NCBI RefSeq assembly: GCF_041154675.1
Contig: NZ_AP031322.1
Span: 2,355,812 to 2,419,811 of the forward strand
DNA length: 64,000 bases
Source: Sulfurisphaera javensis
Lineage (GTDB): Archaea; Thermoproteota; Thermoprotei_A; Sulfolobales; Sulfolobaceae
Direction of reading: 5' to 3'
Shown piece by piece: positions 29,134-39,296 of this stretch; the first letter of the stretch is position 1, and every line of letters begins with the position of its first letter. The position numbers and the translations under genes are program-made. The notes below the pieces were generated by a model. It ran no database searches. It was not told the DNA's origin and worked only from the letters and a program-made list of their open reading frames with translations.

Positions 29134-30389
29134 CTTTCAATTCCATAGTGGATTGGCCTCTTGTTCAGGTTCATGCTCTGGAACTGCGTATACTCACTTT
29201 CAATTCCATAGTGAATTAGCGCAATAGGTTCTTGGAGCAGTAACAACTTTACCGTACACTCTTTCAATTCCATAGTGGATTAGCCTCATATAACGCCTGT
29301 AAACGGGCTTGCTTTAAACAAAGACTTTCAATTCCATAGTGGATTAGCGGAATATTAAGTTATTTTCAGAATTTATAAAATAAAACACTTTCAATTCCAT
29401 AGTGGATTAGCAATTGATGATTGATAATGTGTTATTCAATGAGGTTAGCAGCTTTCAATTCCATAGTGGATTAGCATATAGTATGCCTTAAGTCCAGCGA
29501 CCATTGACGCTAAGGCCTTTCAATTCCATAGTGGATTAGCATAATTTTCCTGTTCGCTAGCTCTGGCAACGCCTTTAATATTATCTTTCAATTCCATAGT
29601 GGATTAGCTCTTTTGTTGTCGCAAGAGCTAGCTCTTACACTGAAAAAACCCTTTCAATTCCATAGTGGATTAGCCTGTCTTCATAAAGAGAAGTTTCGAT
29701 GCATATACATTATTTTCTTTCAATTCCATAGTGGATTAGCTCTTAGCTTTAAGAGATCCTTCTCGACAAAATGTGAGAACTTTCAATTCCATAGTGGATT
29801 AGCAGTTAGCAATTACAGCACTGGAAGCTTATCATGCCCAGGCTTTCAATTCCATAGTGGATTAGCAGCGTAGAGGACGCAATAATTAGGCATGAGGAAG
29901 GACATTTGCTTTCAATTCCATAGTGGATTAGCAGAAGAAGGAAGAAGAACAGTCTTATACTATTATCATAAAGCTTTCAATTCCATAGTGGATTAGCCCC
30001 TTTATAAAGGTTCGGAAAACCTCGCCAGGGCGGGGAGCTTTCAATTCCATAGTGGATTAGCACGTACCAGGAATTTGCAAACTATAAGCCGATATTAAGA
30101 CTCTTTCAATTCCATAGTGGATTAGCCGCTTTGTGACGTCCGTCATAAGAAACCCAATTAAAGATTACTTTCAATTCCATAGTGGATTAGCACAAACTAA
30201 AAGAGCTAGCATCGTTGCTAAGTATGTCTGAACACTTTCAATTCCATAGTGGATTAGCATGGTAGTTGAAACTTCTCTTTGAGAATGTCATATACTCCGC
30301 TTTCAATTCCATAGTGGATTAGCAATTTATCTTCATCAATTTGCTTGATTATCTTTCTGTTTATACTTTCAATTCCATAGTGGATTAGC
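29134..30389 (-). CRISPR. CRISPR array 1: 20 repeats, 19 spacers
   Basis: 24-bp repeats on the plus strand starting CTTTCAATTCCATA and ending GTGGATTAGC, every 63-68 bp; spacers are 39-44 bp. The leader is on the right, so transcription is leftward and the crRNA repeat ends in GAATTGAAAG. The two oldest repeats (29134 and 29197) each carry a point change (GATTGGC and GTGAATTAGC), as expected at the trailer end; the others are identical. The intact cas6 at 42880 is the likely processing enzyme. No cas gene lies directly beside the array except across the leader. Confidence 0.97.
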
Positions 30390-30640
30390 TGAAGGTTTTT
30401 ATACCTCATATCTATTCTAATTTTCTCTTTTCTTGTATTTAAGTCTTGTTGTTTACTATTCTCTTTTCTCTTTCTATTTTACTGAGAGATTAATTCTTTT
30501 TCCCGGGAAAAGCCGGGAAAATAACGAATTCTCTATAGAGGTAATTAATTTAGGTTAACATCCTACCTCCCAACCTAACAAGGAGAAAGGGAAACAATGA
30601 TAAAACCCGGGAGAAAATTATCTATATTTTTCTTTAATTA
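30390..30640 (-). promoter_or_regulatory. Leader of array 1
   Basis: Begins TGAAGGTTTTTATACC at the newest repeat and is nearly identical for its first 90 bp to the leader of array 2. The block AGAGGTAATTAATTTAGG (30537-30554), preceded by CTCTAT, is shared by all leaders in the window. Two CCGGGAAAA motifs form a possible hairpin at 30502-30520. It is both array promoter and the site recognised for new spacer insertion. Confidence 0.85.
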
Positions 30641-31030
30641 AACGTACAAGTTGTTTTATTAATTTATGAAATAGCTAAAGAGGAAAAAGCGATCTTATAA
30701 TCCTTATTATTTTTAATATATAATCATATACCTCTTTTTTACAGAGAAAATAAGTTTATTATGAGATTGCCTATCTCACAAATGCGTTTAACGATTTTTC
30801 TCCATATAAATGCAGGTTTGAGGAATTTACAGAGTTAATTGAAAATCAGTTATGCAATCAGCTAGTAACTTATAATTTCATGGGAATATCACTATCTCGT
30901 CTCATGTAATAAAATTCACCCTAACATTTCATGTAAGACACAAAAAAGTCTCACTTACTATTACTCTTCTTTTTTCAAATATTAAGAGACAAATTTCTCA
31001 AAATAAATATCATGCCATAATTTTTACAAC
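30641..31030. other. Non-coding stretch
   Basis: About 390 AT-rich bases between leader 1 and the convergent end of the membrane protein gene; no gene or RNA seen. Confidence 0.5.
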
Positions 31031-31915
31031 TTAATTAAACTTAAAGTTTAGATTAACAACAGCCATTTTCTTATTTCTCTTTCTAATTACTTTACCTCTT
31101 AATTCAAATGGAGGTTGATCATCTGGAAATAAATATGTAACGAATACTGTTATGCCTGTAGGCAAAACTAAGGCTCTCTTAAATTCCCATAATACTTCCT
31201 TGAGAGTAATTTTGTCTCCTTCCTTTTCAAAATACATCTTATTATGTATTTTTAAGATAAGCCTCTTTGAGGCTTTATAACCAAATTTTAATAACATTAA
31301 GTAATCCCTATTCAACTCTATCCACCATAAAGTTGATAAAACAATTTCATTAGCAAAAACTGCTATTAAGTAAAGGAAGATAAAAAGACCGATAGAAATT
31401 ATCCTAAATCTAGTCTCATAATCAGCTATAAGCATAGAGATGAAAAGGAAAAGATTATAATACCAAACTGCTTTAGCTACGATCAATATAATTAATAAGA
31501 ACTTTGAAGATAAACTATAACGATATTTTAACATTTCAATCTCTTTCTTCGAAAGTTTACTATACAAAACATAAGGTAATTCAAAGGATATTTTTCCTCC
31601 CTCTATTTTCACTGTTTTAACTCTTTTCATCATTTTCCTTAGTTTATCTCCAAAAAGTGCTAGCAACATTGGAGTTAAGGCAAATAAAATTAGGAAAGGT
31701 ATTCTGTATTCTACATTTTTAACCTCAAATAATAATACGTATGCAAGAAAGTATATGAAAAGGAAGAATAAAAAGAAAAGATAAAGAAGGGTGATTAGGA
31801 GGAAAAATATCTTGATAGAATCTTTTTCGATATATCTAATATTCAGCCAGAATAATATTGGTATTACAACGACAACTCCTAAAACTTCAAAGTATGACGA
31901 GAGAGGTATAACCAT
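31031..31915 (-). CDS. Unknown membrane protein linked to the Cmr locus
   Basis: A 294-residue protein with two groups of transmembrane helices: three within residues 1-95 (VLGVVVVIPILFWL, IFFLLITLLYLFFLFFLFIYFL, FLILFALTPMLLALFG) and two or three within 133-200. A soluble middle segment lies at about 96-130 (RKMMKRVKTVKIEGGKISFEL) and a basic C-terminal domain of about 80 residues at 215-294 (KIHNKMYFEKEGDKITLKEV, RGKVIRKRNKKMAVVNLNF). I do not recognise the family. It sits between array 1 and the type III-B genes and shares a 37-bp divergent promoter region with the second cmr1, so a role as a membrane effector or accessory of Cmr is possible; this is inference from position. Confidence 0.75.
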   Translation of the reverse strand: MVIPLSSYFEVLGVVVVIPILFWLNIRYIEKDSIKIFFLLITLLYLFFLFFLFIYFLAYVLLFEVKNVEYRIPFLILFALTPMLLALFGDKLRKMMKRVKTVKIEGGKISFELPYVLYSKLSKKEIEMLKYRYSLSSKFLLIILIVAKAVWYYNLFLFISMLIADYETRFRIISIGLFIFLYLIAVFANEIVLSTLWWIELNRDYLMLLKFGYKASKRLILKIHNKMYFEKEGDKITLKEVLWEFKRALVLPTGITVFVTYLFPDDQPPFELRGKVIRKRNKKMAVVNLNFKFN

Positions 31916-31952
31916 AAATTAATATAAGAGTAAACATTCATAAGATTATTTA
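31916..31952. promoter_or_regulatory. 37-bp divergent promoter
   Basis: Only 37 bp separate the ATG of the membrane protein (minus) from that of the cmr1 paralogue (plus). A TTAATATAA TATA-like box at about 31919-31927 would serve the plus gene; TAAATAATCTTATG on the other strand could serve the minus gene. The two promoters must overlap, so they are probably controlled together. Confidence 0.5.
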
Positions 31953-33200
31953 ATGGATAAAGTTGCAGAATTTCAATTAGAGGTTTACTCTCCTCACATG
32001 GGTGGTTTTAGTGGTAGTCCTTATAATGTAGATTTAGGAATAATTGAAAAGCCAAGACCAACAGAAATAAAAGCATTATGGAGATGGTGGTACAGAGTTT
32101 TACTAAGTGATTGTAAAAAAGATTACATAAAACTTGATGAGGAAGTTGGGAAAAGTTTAGGCAGTAATGACACTGCCTCATTATACATAGTGAGGACTAG
32201 TGATTTCGCAGAAAATATAGGGGAACTGTGTAATTCTGAATGCATTGATAATCTTGTTAATGCAATAATCAATACCGCAAACTCCTATCAGGGAGTAAAG
32301 AAGAAAAGGCTTAGCGACTTGTTAGAAATAAATGATTTCACTAAACTTGTTTTAGGCAATGTTAGTGAAAATTATAAGACAAAAATAAAAACTTTGATAG
32401 ATAAAATCACCAAGGCTAAAAAGACTAGGATGTTTTTAGCATTGTTTCCAAAGAGAAATGAGGGGGAAAGTGATAGGATATATGAGGATCAAGGCAAATT
32501 AGATAATAAAGAAAAACTAAAGAACTATTTGAAAAGGCTTGTAAACGATTTAATCTTTTTTGACGAAAAGCTTACTTTTCGCCTTGAAATATATACTAGG
32601 AAGCATGTTGATAGTGAGCAAATAAAAAGAGACTTGTACCCATTACTTTTAGGTCTTGTCTTTGATAATCTTGGTGCTGGCAGTACAAGAGGTTTTGGGA
32701 GTGTACGAATAAAGGAAATAATATCTGATTATGTGGACAATGAAGTAAAAGAGAAGATAAAGTGTATCTTTTCTCCCAATTGTAATTCTCGTGAAGAAAA
32801 TATTAAGAATTTGGTAGAAAGTAGGACAAACTATGGTTTCCCTTGTTACGATACTACCGATAAATGTTCAGTTCCCTCAATCTGCAAATTTGGTTTTAAA
32901 CTTGTTCAGTGTAATGGAAATTGTTTAGGAAAGATTTGGAAAGCAGTTGTTGTAAATAATTGGGATAATTACGAGAAATGTAAAGATTTAAATCTGTGCA
33001 ATAAAGTATTAGGATTACCAAGAGGTAGAAACAAAAAAAGGAGAAAATCGCTCATATCATTCAAGATAATCGATGATAGTAATGTTTTAATTCATTGGTT
33101 TTACACTAAGGATGCTTATGAGTGTTACAAAGTCAAATTCTGTATTGACACTCTAGTGAATGACTGTATCCCTTCAATTCTCACAAGCACAAGCATGTAA
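31953..33200 (+). CDS. cmr1: Second Cmr1-type RAMP protein
   Basis: A 415-residue RAMP protein of the Cmr1 family, which in Cmr complexes caps the end carrying the crRNA guide 3' region. RPTEIKALWRWWYR at 33-46 is the Cmr1 signature, and a glycine-rich loop GAGSTRGFGSVRI near 230-245 is typical of RAMP folds. It is a paralogue of the 506-residue Cmr1 at 40230-41750 (for example LGLPRGRNK versus LGLPRSQRN, VLIHWFY in both) but lacks about 40 C-terminal residues and is shorter in the middle. It lies convergent with cmr3 and overlaps its end by 20 bp, outside the main operon. It may be an alternative subunit or a relict copy; no mutation breaks it. Confidence 0.8.
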   Translation: MDKVAEFQLEVYSPHMGGFSGSPYNVDLGIIEKPRPTEIKALWRWWYRVLLSDCKKDYIKLDEEVGKSLGSNDTASLYIVRTSDFAENIGELCNSECIDNLVNAIINTANSYQGVKKKRLSDLLEINDFTKLVLGNVSENYKTKIKTLIDKITKAKKTRMFLALFPKRNEGESDRIYEDQGKLDNKEKLKNYLKRLVNDLIFFDEKLTFRLEIYTRKHVDSEQIKRDLYPLLLGLVFDNLGAGSTRGFGSVRIKEIISDYVDNEVKEKIKCIFSPNCNSREENIKNLVESRTNYGFPCYDTTDKCSVPSICKFGFKLVQCNGNCLGKIWKAVVVNNWDNYEKCKDLNLCNKVLGLPRGRNKKRRKSLISFKIIDDSNVLIHWFYTKDAYECYKVKFCIDTLVNDCIPSILTSTSM

Positions 33201-34125
33201 CAGCGTTATATCCAATTACACTGTATCTTCCGTTTACTTCACATCTGTCCAGCAATTCCTTTTCTATCACACTTCCCTCAAGAATTGCCGTAACTAACTC
33301 TTTTCTTCTCTTAAAACGGATATCAAAGCCCATAGTTATCTTATCAATCTTCCCTATAACCATATGATCCTTTGATTCTTCCACACAATCCTCATTTATT
33401 ACTAAAGGAGTTAGGACTGAATAATAACTTGCTTCTTTGTTTACACAATCAATGAGGTTTACATTTTCCCCCTCTTCAGCTACTGATATTTTCAAACTAT
33501 CGTCTTTAAGAATACTAACCACTCTACCTTCTCCACCAAGTTGGGCTACTAACTTTTCCTCATCTATCCAATTCTTTATAATAACCCCAATCTTATACTT
33601 TGGAAAAACATATCTAGCTAAGTAAATGTAATGCTCTTTAGTCACTTTTTTCTCTCTATCCAAAGCAATTCCAAGCCTCTCTGATATACTTATATATTTT
33701 ATAATGTTATTCGCCTTTATTGCTGAGAAAAGCTTTGCTTCCCATTTATCGTGTTCTCCTTTCTTTATTACGTCGATTAAATCGCATATCTCCTTCTTAG
33801 ATTTAAATAGGGCAATATCTTCATCATACCTTAGTGGGTAAAGGAGTTGATATTTGTTTTCCTCTTTAATAACTGGTATTAATCCGTAAATCTTGTCTAT
33901 CTTTCCTTGAAAGAGATCTATCAGAATATCTAACCAATTATTTCTCTGATTTGACTCATCATAGAAAAATGTCCCTAACATCCCTGCAACAGTAGATGGT
34001 CTTGGAATAAGTAAGGAAATAGCATAATTCCTTGTTCCAATGACAGTTGGGGAAAACTCACCTTTACCCCTTAACATTAAAGCCTCTACTGGATCAATGA
34101 GTAAAACAAAAACCAAATTTACCAC
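33181..34125 (-). CDS. cmr3: CRISPR type III-B subunit Cmr3
   Basis: A 314-residue RAMP protein that, with Cmr2, forms the foot of the Cmr complex and holds the crRNA 5' tag. It starts FVLLIDPVEALMLRGKGEFSP, then LLIPRPSTVAGMLGTFFYDE, both Cmr3 marks. It overlaps the end of cmr2 by 7 bp and is the last gene of the cmr operon. Its 3' end runs 20 bp into the convergent second cmr1. Confidence 0.85.
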   Translation of the reverse strand: MVNLVFVLLIDPVEALMLRGKGEFSPTVIGTRNYAISLLIPRPSTVAGMLGTFFYDESNQRNNWLDILIDLFQGKIDKIYGLIPVIKEENKYQLLYPLRYDEDIALFKSKKEICDLIDVIKKGEHDKWEAKLFSAIKANNIIKYISISERLGIALDREKKVTKEHYIYLARYVFPKYKIGVIIKNWIDEEKLVAQLGGEGRVVSILKDDSLKISVAEEGENVNLIDCVNKEASYYSVLTPLVINEDCVEESKDHMVIGKIDKITMGFDIRFKRRKELVTAILEGSVIEKELLDRCEVNGRYSVIGYNAVTCLCL

Positions 34126-37100
34126 CTCTTTAATATAATTAAGGCCTTTATTAACTCATCAATAACATAACTTGTTCTTCCATCGTCCCATACAACATTT
34201 GAAATGAGATAATTAAGATTTACTGTATCGAGAGGATTCTTAGCGTTTGAATGTCTTGAGAAGAGATAAGATAAATACTTTCTTATACTCTCTTCGTTAC
34301 CATGGGAATATAAAGAATGAAGCAACTCTCTTCTCTCAATATAATCGTATAAGAACCTAGTGCTTAGCTCTCCCTCGTCAAGTAGTTTCTTCAATTTCTC
34401 AAGAACATCTATAATCTCACCAACTTCTTCAATTGGTCTTTGGAAAGAGTTAGGAATAACAGCTAAATCACCGTTAAAGTAAAAGAATGTTAGGTCCTTC
34501 AACCTTTTCTCGTTATTATAATTTATGTAAACTCTCTCTTTCAATTTTTCTACTAAATCATAAGAGAGTTGAATGACATATTGTAAAGGATCATCATAGC
34601 GAGAGAAGACAACTGAGTAAGTTCTACCAACAACAGCCATAGCTGGATAGTAAGCTTCTTTAATTTTGTAAAATCCGTTTCCAGCAACATGTATTCCACT
34701 ATCATTCTCTGAATCAATGTCTTTCTTACGTCCAGCAAATGCTAACCTACTGTCTTTAAGAAAATCTATCACTTTATCAGCTGGAAACATCGCTAAAAGA
34801 TCATCACCACCAGCATAAATTACAAAACCACCGAGCTCATTCACTAACTTTATTTCATAAAGCAAAGCCCTATTTAATGCGGATGAGATAGATATATGAA
34901 AAGCTGGAGTAAGTATAATTCTTTGTTTTTCTAATGATTCTTTGAAATACTTGATAGCTTCTATTGAGTCTTTAATCTTAAATGATCTGGATTTACCTAT
35001 TAGGTTTCTTTTTGAGCGGAAGCGTAAGTTTCTAGCTAAATATTCTAAATCGCATTTTCCTACTTTTTCCACTAAAAATATTGCAGCTTCTACTAATCTC
35101 TCATTGTCAGCAGAAACTTGACTCACATAATAATCCTTTAAAAAGTCTATGACTTCTTTATTATCCATATTTCCTCCATAATAATCAGAGTCAATAATCC
35201 CGGCTAAGTAAGGTGTGAGTTTTCCCTCTAGAAGATCTCCTAAATAATCACTATCTGCCCTAACAAGTGCATAATAAGGTGATTTTGGAGTAAGCCCTAG
35301 CCTGGCAAATTCCTCTCTTCTCTCCTCACTGAACCATAACTCTTCTGGGTCTTGATCAAGATAGGCACAACCTTTATATTCATTGAATTTCCTCCACATT
35401 GATATTCTTTTTACTCTTTCAGATTCATCTAGATTCTTATCTTTAACGCAGTGTTTCTCATATAAATCAACTGATGCAATATGACTAGTTGAAGGAATAA
35501 AGACTGATATGTTGTGCTCTTTAATGAATTCGACAACTTCTTCTGGATCTTCATCAAGTAACAGTGTTCTTAGTACTCTTGGTTCAACACCTATTGCTCT
35601 TTTCACCAAACATACGGGACATAATCTTTCGCCTGGTGAAATAATTTTTTCTAAGTTTTCCAATTTATTTTTATTTTCAGTTAATCCCCATTCATGCATG
35701 AAGTTGCTTTTCTCTTGATCAGAACGCGGTACACTAATAACAGCTGGTAAAACACCACAAGATGTGCATGTTTCGTAATTAGAAGAATTTAACCTTAATT
35801 GTGACTCTGGAGTCACTTTGACTAGTTTAGATTTTTTAAATTCGTTTACCAGCTCACGATACATTTCGTCATAATAATTCCACCACTTTATCACATTTTT
35901 GCTATTAGTCTTTTTTTCTACAATCTTAACTCTTAATCTTAGGGGAGGAGTTGTAAGCATATCCTTGTGATTTTTGATGACATTACAGACTATATTCCAA
36001 AAAGGTTCATCTAATTTACATTCAGCCAATTTTTCTATCGTATCGACTAACTTTTTCCATCCTTCATTGAATCGAGCGTTAACTTCATTTTCAAACTTTT
36101 TCCTCTTCCTTATTCTTATAATTCTCTCATTCTCTATCTCGAAACTAGGCAAAACTAATGTAGCTCTACCAGGTACTATGGGATAAGGAGGAATACCTAA
36201 TTTATCTTCAAGAAAGAGATCATCGTTGTTAAACACGTACTTTGTTATTAAATCCTTCACCCTGTTTATTACATTTTTCATTCCCTCATCTGTTGAATAT
36301 GTCTTTCTAAGCTTTTCATAGACATAAAAAGCATAAAATTGGTTAAATCTTAGTGAAGGGAATATTACTGTATCGGGACCATAAGTATTAATAAAGTGAA
36401 GTAGAATATACCAAATTAAGGCAGAGACTAAATAACTAGATACCCATAAGTCCCTAACTTTTCTACCCTTTCCTATAAAATCTGCTACTCCAACAATGTC
36501 TAATCCCATCATAAACAATCTTCGTTTACTTCTTGGTTTACTTTTAGGTAACCAATTAATCATGGAAGCAGACGAGTATAGATGATCAAATATTTGATGA
36601 GTAGGCACTCTAGTATCAGATGGTCCAGTTGAATAATTAAGATCAATCCATAATAATTCATAAATTAAATATAAGACTTGATAAAATAGCATAAGGTTTT
36701 CGTAATCTTTGTTTATAATATACTTAAATAATAATGATAAAAAAGGCTGCTTTAGTTCATAAATAAAAGTGCATGCCTCATCCATTATATCTTTTTTCTT
36801 ATCTCCTTTCTTTAGTTCTACGATAAATTTAGGATATATGATATTACGTAGCTTAACTTCCTTAACTGTATAGCTGGACTCATGAGCGATTGCTCCAAAC
36901 ATGTATCTATCAATGGACGATGATAGCCAATCAGCGTATTTAACTCCATAGGAACCAAAATTAATAGATAGATCAGAAAGAAATCTATTAAAAATAAATT
37001 CAGCTACTTCTTCATGGCTTATATAATCGCCTTTTACTCTGGAGTTATAGTTCAAGTCTTTTAAACTGAAGTTATAGCTTAAGATTTCAGCCTTATTTGG

Positions 37101-37166
37101 TGGATCATGGAATAAAGCTAAGATTTTACGAAGGACAAATTCATGTGGATCGTTATTATTAGGCAT
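34119..37166 (-). CDS. cmr2: CRISPR type III-B large subunit Cmr2 (Cas10)
   Basis: A 1015-residue Cas10-family protein, the signalling core of the Cmr complex. An HD motif (LALFHDPPNK, His20-Asp21) begins the protein. A zinc-binding part has CTSCG near 465 and CPVC near 517. The palm/cyclase motif VIYAGGDDLLAMF (GGDD about 786-789) is intact, so it should make cyclic oligoadenylate when target RNA is bound. Helical D4-like sequence follows. It overlaps cmr6 by 8 bp and cmr3 by 7 bp. No Csx1/Csm6-type CARF nuclease is found in the window; the only CARF proteins seen are the Csa3-type regulators. Confidence 0.93.
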   Translation of the reverse strand: MPNNNDPHEFVLRKILALFHDPPNKAEILSYNFSLKDLNYNSRVKGDYISHEEVAEFIFNRFLSDLSINFGSYGVKYADWLSSSIDRYMFGAIAHESSYTVKEVKLRNIIYPKFIVELKKGDKKKDIMDEACTFIYELKQPFLSLLFKYIINKDYENLMLFYQVLYLIYELLWIDLNYSTGPSDTRVPTHQIFDHLYSSASMINWLPKSKPRSKRRLFMMGLDIVGVADFIGKGRKVRDLWVSSYLVSALIWYILLHFINTYGPDTVIFPSLRFNQFYAFYVYEKLRKTYSTDEGMKNVINRVKDLITKYVFNNDDLFLEDKLGIPPYPIVPGRATLVLPSFEIENERIIRIRKRKKFENEVNARFNEGWKKLVDTIEKLAECKLDEPFWNIVCNVIKNHKDMLTTPPLRLRVKIVEKKTNSKNVIKWWNYYDEMYRELVNEFKKSKLVKVTPESQLRLNSSNYETCTSCGVLPAVISVPRSDQEKSNFMHEWGLTENKNKLENLEKIISPGERLCPVCLVKRAIGVEPRVLRTLLLDEDPEEVVEFIKEHNISVFIPSTSHIASVDLYEKHCVKDKNLDESERVKRISMWRKFNEYKGCAYLDQDPEELWFSEERREEFARLGLTPKSPYYALVRADSDYLGDLLEGKLTPYLAGIIDSDYYGGNMDNKEVIDFLKDYYVSQVSADNERLVEAAIFLVEKVGKCDLEYLARNLRFRSKRNLIGKSRSFKIKDSIEAIKYFKESLEKQRIILTPAFHISISSALNRALLYEIKLVNELGGFVIYAGGDDLLAMFPADKVIDFLKDSRLAFAGRKKDIDSENDSGIHVAGNGFYKIKEAYYPAMAVVGRTYSVVFSRYDDPLQYVIQLSYDLVEKLKERVYINYNNEKRLKDLTFFYFNGDLAVIPNSFQRPIEEVGEIIDVLEKLKKLLDEGELSTRFLYDYIERRELLHSLYSHGNEESIRKYLSYLFSRHSNAKNPLDTVNLNYLISNVVWDDGRTSYVIDELIKALIILKRW

Positions 37167-37968
37167 TATACACCATCTCCTTTAATTTAAAATATGAATA
37201 TCCAACAGAAGTCTTAGCTCCTAAACCAGAGGCAATTATTAAGGGAATTCTCCTACAAACCATTGACCCCAAGTCATCTTCTCTATGATACATTAAAAAC
37301 TTAAAAGTCACATTAGGTGGTACTGTTAAAAAGAATATTGGCCTAGGTTTAACCTCTAATTCATTTTTTGCTCCTTGATAATGTGGAGTCATTACATCTG
37401 GAATTAGTGTATAACTACCTACTGGATCAATTGGATAAGCATCAGTAAAACCTACCTTACTTATCCCTTTCTCTTCCCCACCAAATATCATTTCCTCTAA
37501 TTCTGGATCATTAATCCCAGCTCTAACGACTCCCTTAATTTCTGACCCGGGAATAAAAGGTAAGTTCAAAACCCAGTCAAAGTAAATTCCAACCTCAGTT
37601 AACTCATAAAGGAACGAAGATGAAACCCCTGCTATAGTTCTACTTTTCGTGGTAATTTCTATTTCAGCAACCTTATAACCACTCTTCTTTAACGCTCCTT
37701 TAATCTCTCTAAACATATTTTCAATTTCCTTCCTCTTTTGCTCTGAAAGAGTAGAAAGTTTAGCTATACGAGTAAGAGTCAATTTCCTAATCTCATTTGC
37801 TGAAAGATCACTTCTTAGACAACCAGAGCTAATACAATTATAAGTAATACTGGAAAGTGTTGCAAATGAGTATAAGTTCATGACTACATTTTCATCTTTT
37901 TTCAAATTACCCAAAACGTAATCAACAACTTGAATAACGTCCAATTCAGTCACCACCAAATAATCCAC
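37159..37968 (-). CDS. cmr6: CRISPR type III-B subunit Cmr6
   Basis: A 269-residue RAMP protein at the guide 3' side of the Cmr backbone. Family marks are LPFIPGSEIKGVVRA near 137-151, IFGGEEKGISKVGFTDAYPID, PDVMTPHYQ, and the C-terminal GLGAKTSVGYSYF. A GTG start at 37968 lies 23 bp inside cmr5; a second GTG at 37956, after a GGTGG stretch, is an alternative start. Part of the cmr operon. Confidence 0.88.
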   Translation of the reverse strand: MDYLVVTELDVIQVVDYVLGNLKKDENVVMNLYSFATLSSITYNCISSGCLRSDLSANEIRKLTLTRIAKLSTLSEQKRKEIENMFREIKGALKKSGYKVAEIEITTKSRTIAGVSSSFLYELTEVGIYFDWVLNLPFIPGSEIKGVVRAGINDPELEEMIFGGEEKGISKVGFTDAYPIDPVGSYTLIPDVMTPHYQGAKNELEVKPRPIFFLTVPPNVTFKFLMYHREDDLGSMVCRRIPLIIASGLGAKTSVGYSYFKLKEMVYNA

Positions 37969-38452
37969 TAGCTAACATCTTTATGCTTAATAAGTATTTT
38001 TTCATCATGAAAAATATTTTTTCCTCATTTTGTGCAATTATATCTAATAACTGCATGTTCCTACAACCATTAGCAGGATGTGGTCTGAAGAAAAGCAAAA
38101 CGCTCTTTTCATCAACTAAGTTATTCTTAACAAGGAAATAGATAATGCCAAGTAAATAAATCATATATGAAGCTTTTTCCTTACCTATACTATTACTATT
38201 AACTTTAGAATTAATCTCACTTAGAATATCACGGAAATCAAGAGTATTTGAGAAGATCTCATTCTCTTCATCATAACTAAAGTCACTCTTTGAAATTATA
38301 TACAGAAATACTGTTAAAAACCCAGATGAGAAAATCTCTTCTAATAAATTTCTAGCCCTACTCCTAAACCTCTCTTTTACATCGTTATCCTTAATACACT
38401 CATTTACTATTTCCACATATTCAATAGCTAACATATTTGGGTCGAGAGCCAT
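37946..38452 (-). CDS. cmr5: CRISPR type III-B small subunit Cmr5
   Basis: A 168-residue helical protein matching Cmr5 (Cas11 of type III-B), which lines the target-binding channel. Recognised by position between cmr4 and cmr6, size, and helical sequence (RSRARNLLEEIFSSGFLTVFLYIISK, YMIYLLGIIYFLVKNN). It overlaps cmr4 by 25 bp and cmr6 by 23 bp. Confidence 0.8.
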   Translation of the reverse strand: MALDPNMLAIEYVEIVNECIKDNDVKERFRSRARNLLEEIFSSGFLTVFLYIISKSDFSYDEENEIFSNTLDFRDILSEINSKVNSNSIGKEKASYMIYLLGIIYFLVKNNLVDEKSVLLFFRPHPANGCRNMQLLDIIAQNEEKIFFMMKKYLLSIKMLASGLFGGD

Positions 38453-39285
38453 ATTAATTTCACCACCCCTTTCCCTATTGTTTCTTTTCCACCAACAATT
38501 AAATAATCAGCCTTAGTAAGGTATTTATTTGAAAAATCACAAGCTACCTTATCATTTTTCAAAAGTATTGCTGAAAAGAGTACAGTATTTATTGGAACAT
38601 ACTCCTCAGACCATAGACCTCCAGTAACTACAGTTTTAGTCTCTCTGTTAATCTTTATTCTTCTAACCCTCAATAAAGATCGCGAGATAACATTCATTGC
38701 AGTCAAATCATCTAACACAATTAATGGAGTAATTTGATTATCAGATAAGATTTGATAGAAAAAAGAATTTGGCTGTTCCGCTCTAAGATTATCAACCTCA
38801 ATCTCATTAAGGAGAAGATGTGTTGGACAATTATTACCATAACAAGTATTTTCATTCACATCAAAATTGAGATCCACATCACTACAAATACTTCCAATTA
38901 AATCAAGGTAGCTCTTTATCTTTTTCATTGTGGAATAAGAGGTAACATAATACCAGATATTAGGAGAAGGGGTAGAGTCGAGAGATATTCCTCTTGCTGG
39001 AATTCCTAATAGAAGGGCATCTAAAATTGAAATCTTTGATGCTTCATCTCCACTTTCGTCATCACCAAATACTTTGTAGATCAAAAGTTTGTCATCCTCA
39101 AATTCTTTTAAAAAATAAGATTTCATAGCACCTTTCAGACTTGAGGCATAAATTGTGGGGAAACCTATTTCATCTTTTTGAAAGGGAAGATCTACCTCAC
39201 TTTCTATATTGCCACCTGAACCTACATGAAGATTAGTTACAGCCTTAATAAAAAATGGATAAACTCTATTATATATCTTGTTCAT
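38428..39285 (-). CDS. cmr4: CRISPR type III-B backbone subunit Cmr4 (Cas7)
   Basis: A 285-residue Cas7-type RAMP that forms the helical backbone and cuts target RNA at 6-nt steps. LHVGSGGN near 19-26 and PTIYASSLKGAM near 43-54 are family marks; the Asp of VDLPFQ (about 32) is the likely catalytic residue. The fingertip-type insert (NENTCYGNNC) and C-terminal VGGKETIGKGVVKL are present. It lies 11 bp after cmr7. Confidence 0.88.
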   Translation of the reverse strand: MNKIYNRVYPFFIKAVTNLHVGSGGNIESEVDLPFQKDEIGFPTIYASSLKGAMKSYFLKEFEDDKLLIYKVFGDDESGDEASKISILDALLLGIPARGISLDSTPSPNIWYYVTSYSTMKKIKSYLDLIGSICSDVDLNFDVNENTCYGNNCPTHLLLNEIEVDNLRAEQPNSFFYQILSDNQITPLIVLDDLTAMNVISRSLLRVRRIKINRETKTVVTGGLWSEEYVPINTVLFSAILLKNDKVACDFSNKYLTKADYLIVGGKETIGKGVVKLIWLSTQIC

Positions 39286-39296
39286 TCAGATCACGT

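Noticed and set aside
29613-29873. An 86-codon open frame with repeated QFHSGLA
   Set aside because: It is the translation of CRISPR repeats and spacers of array 1.
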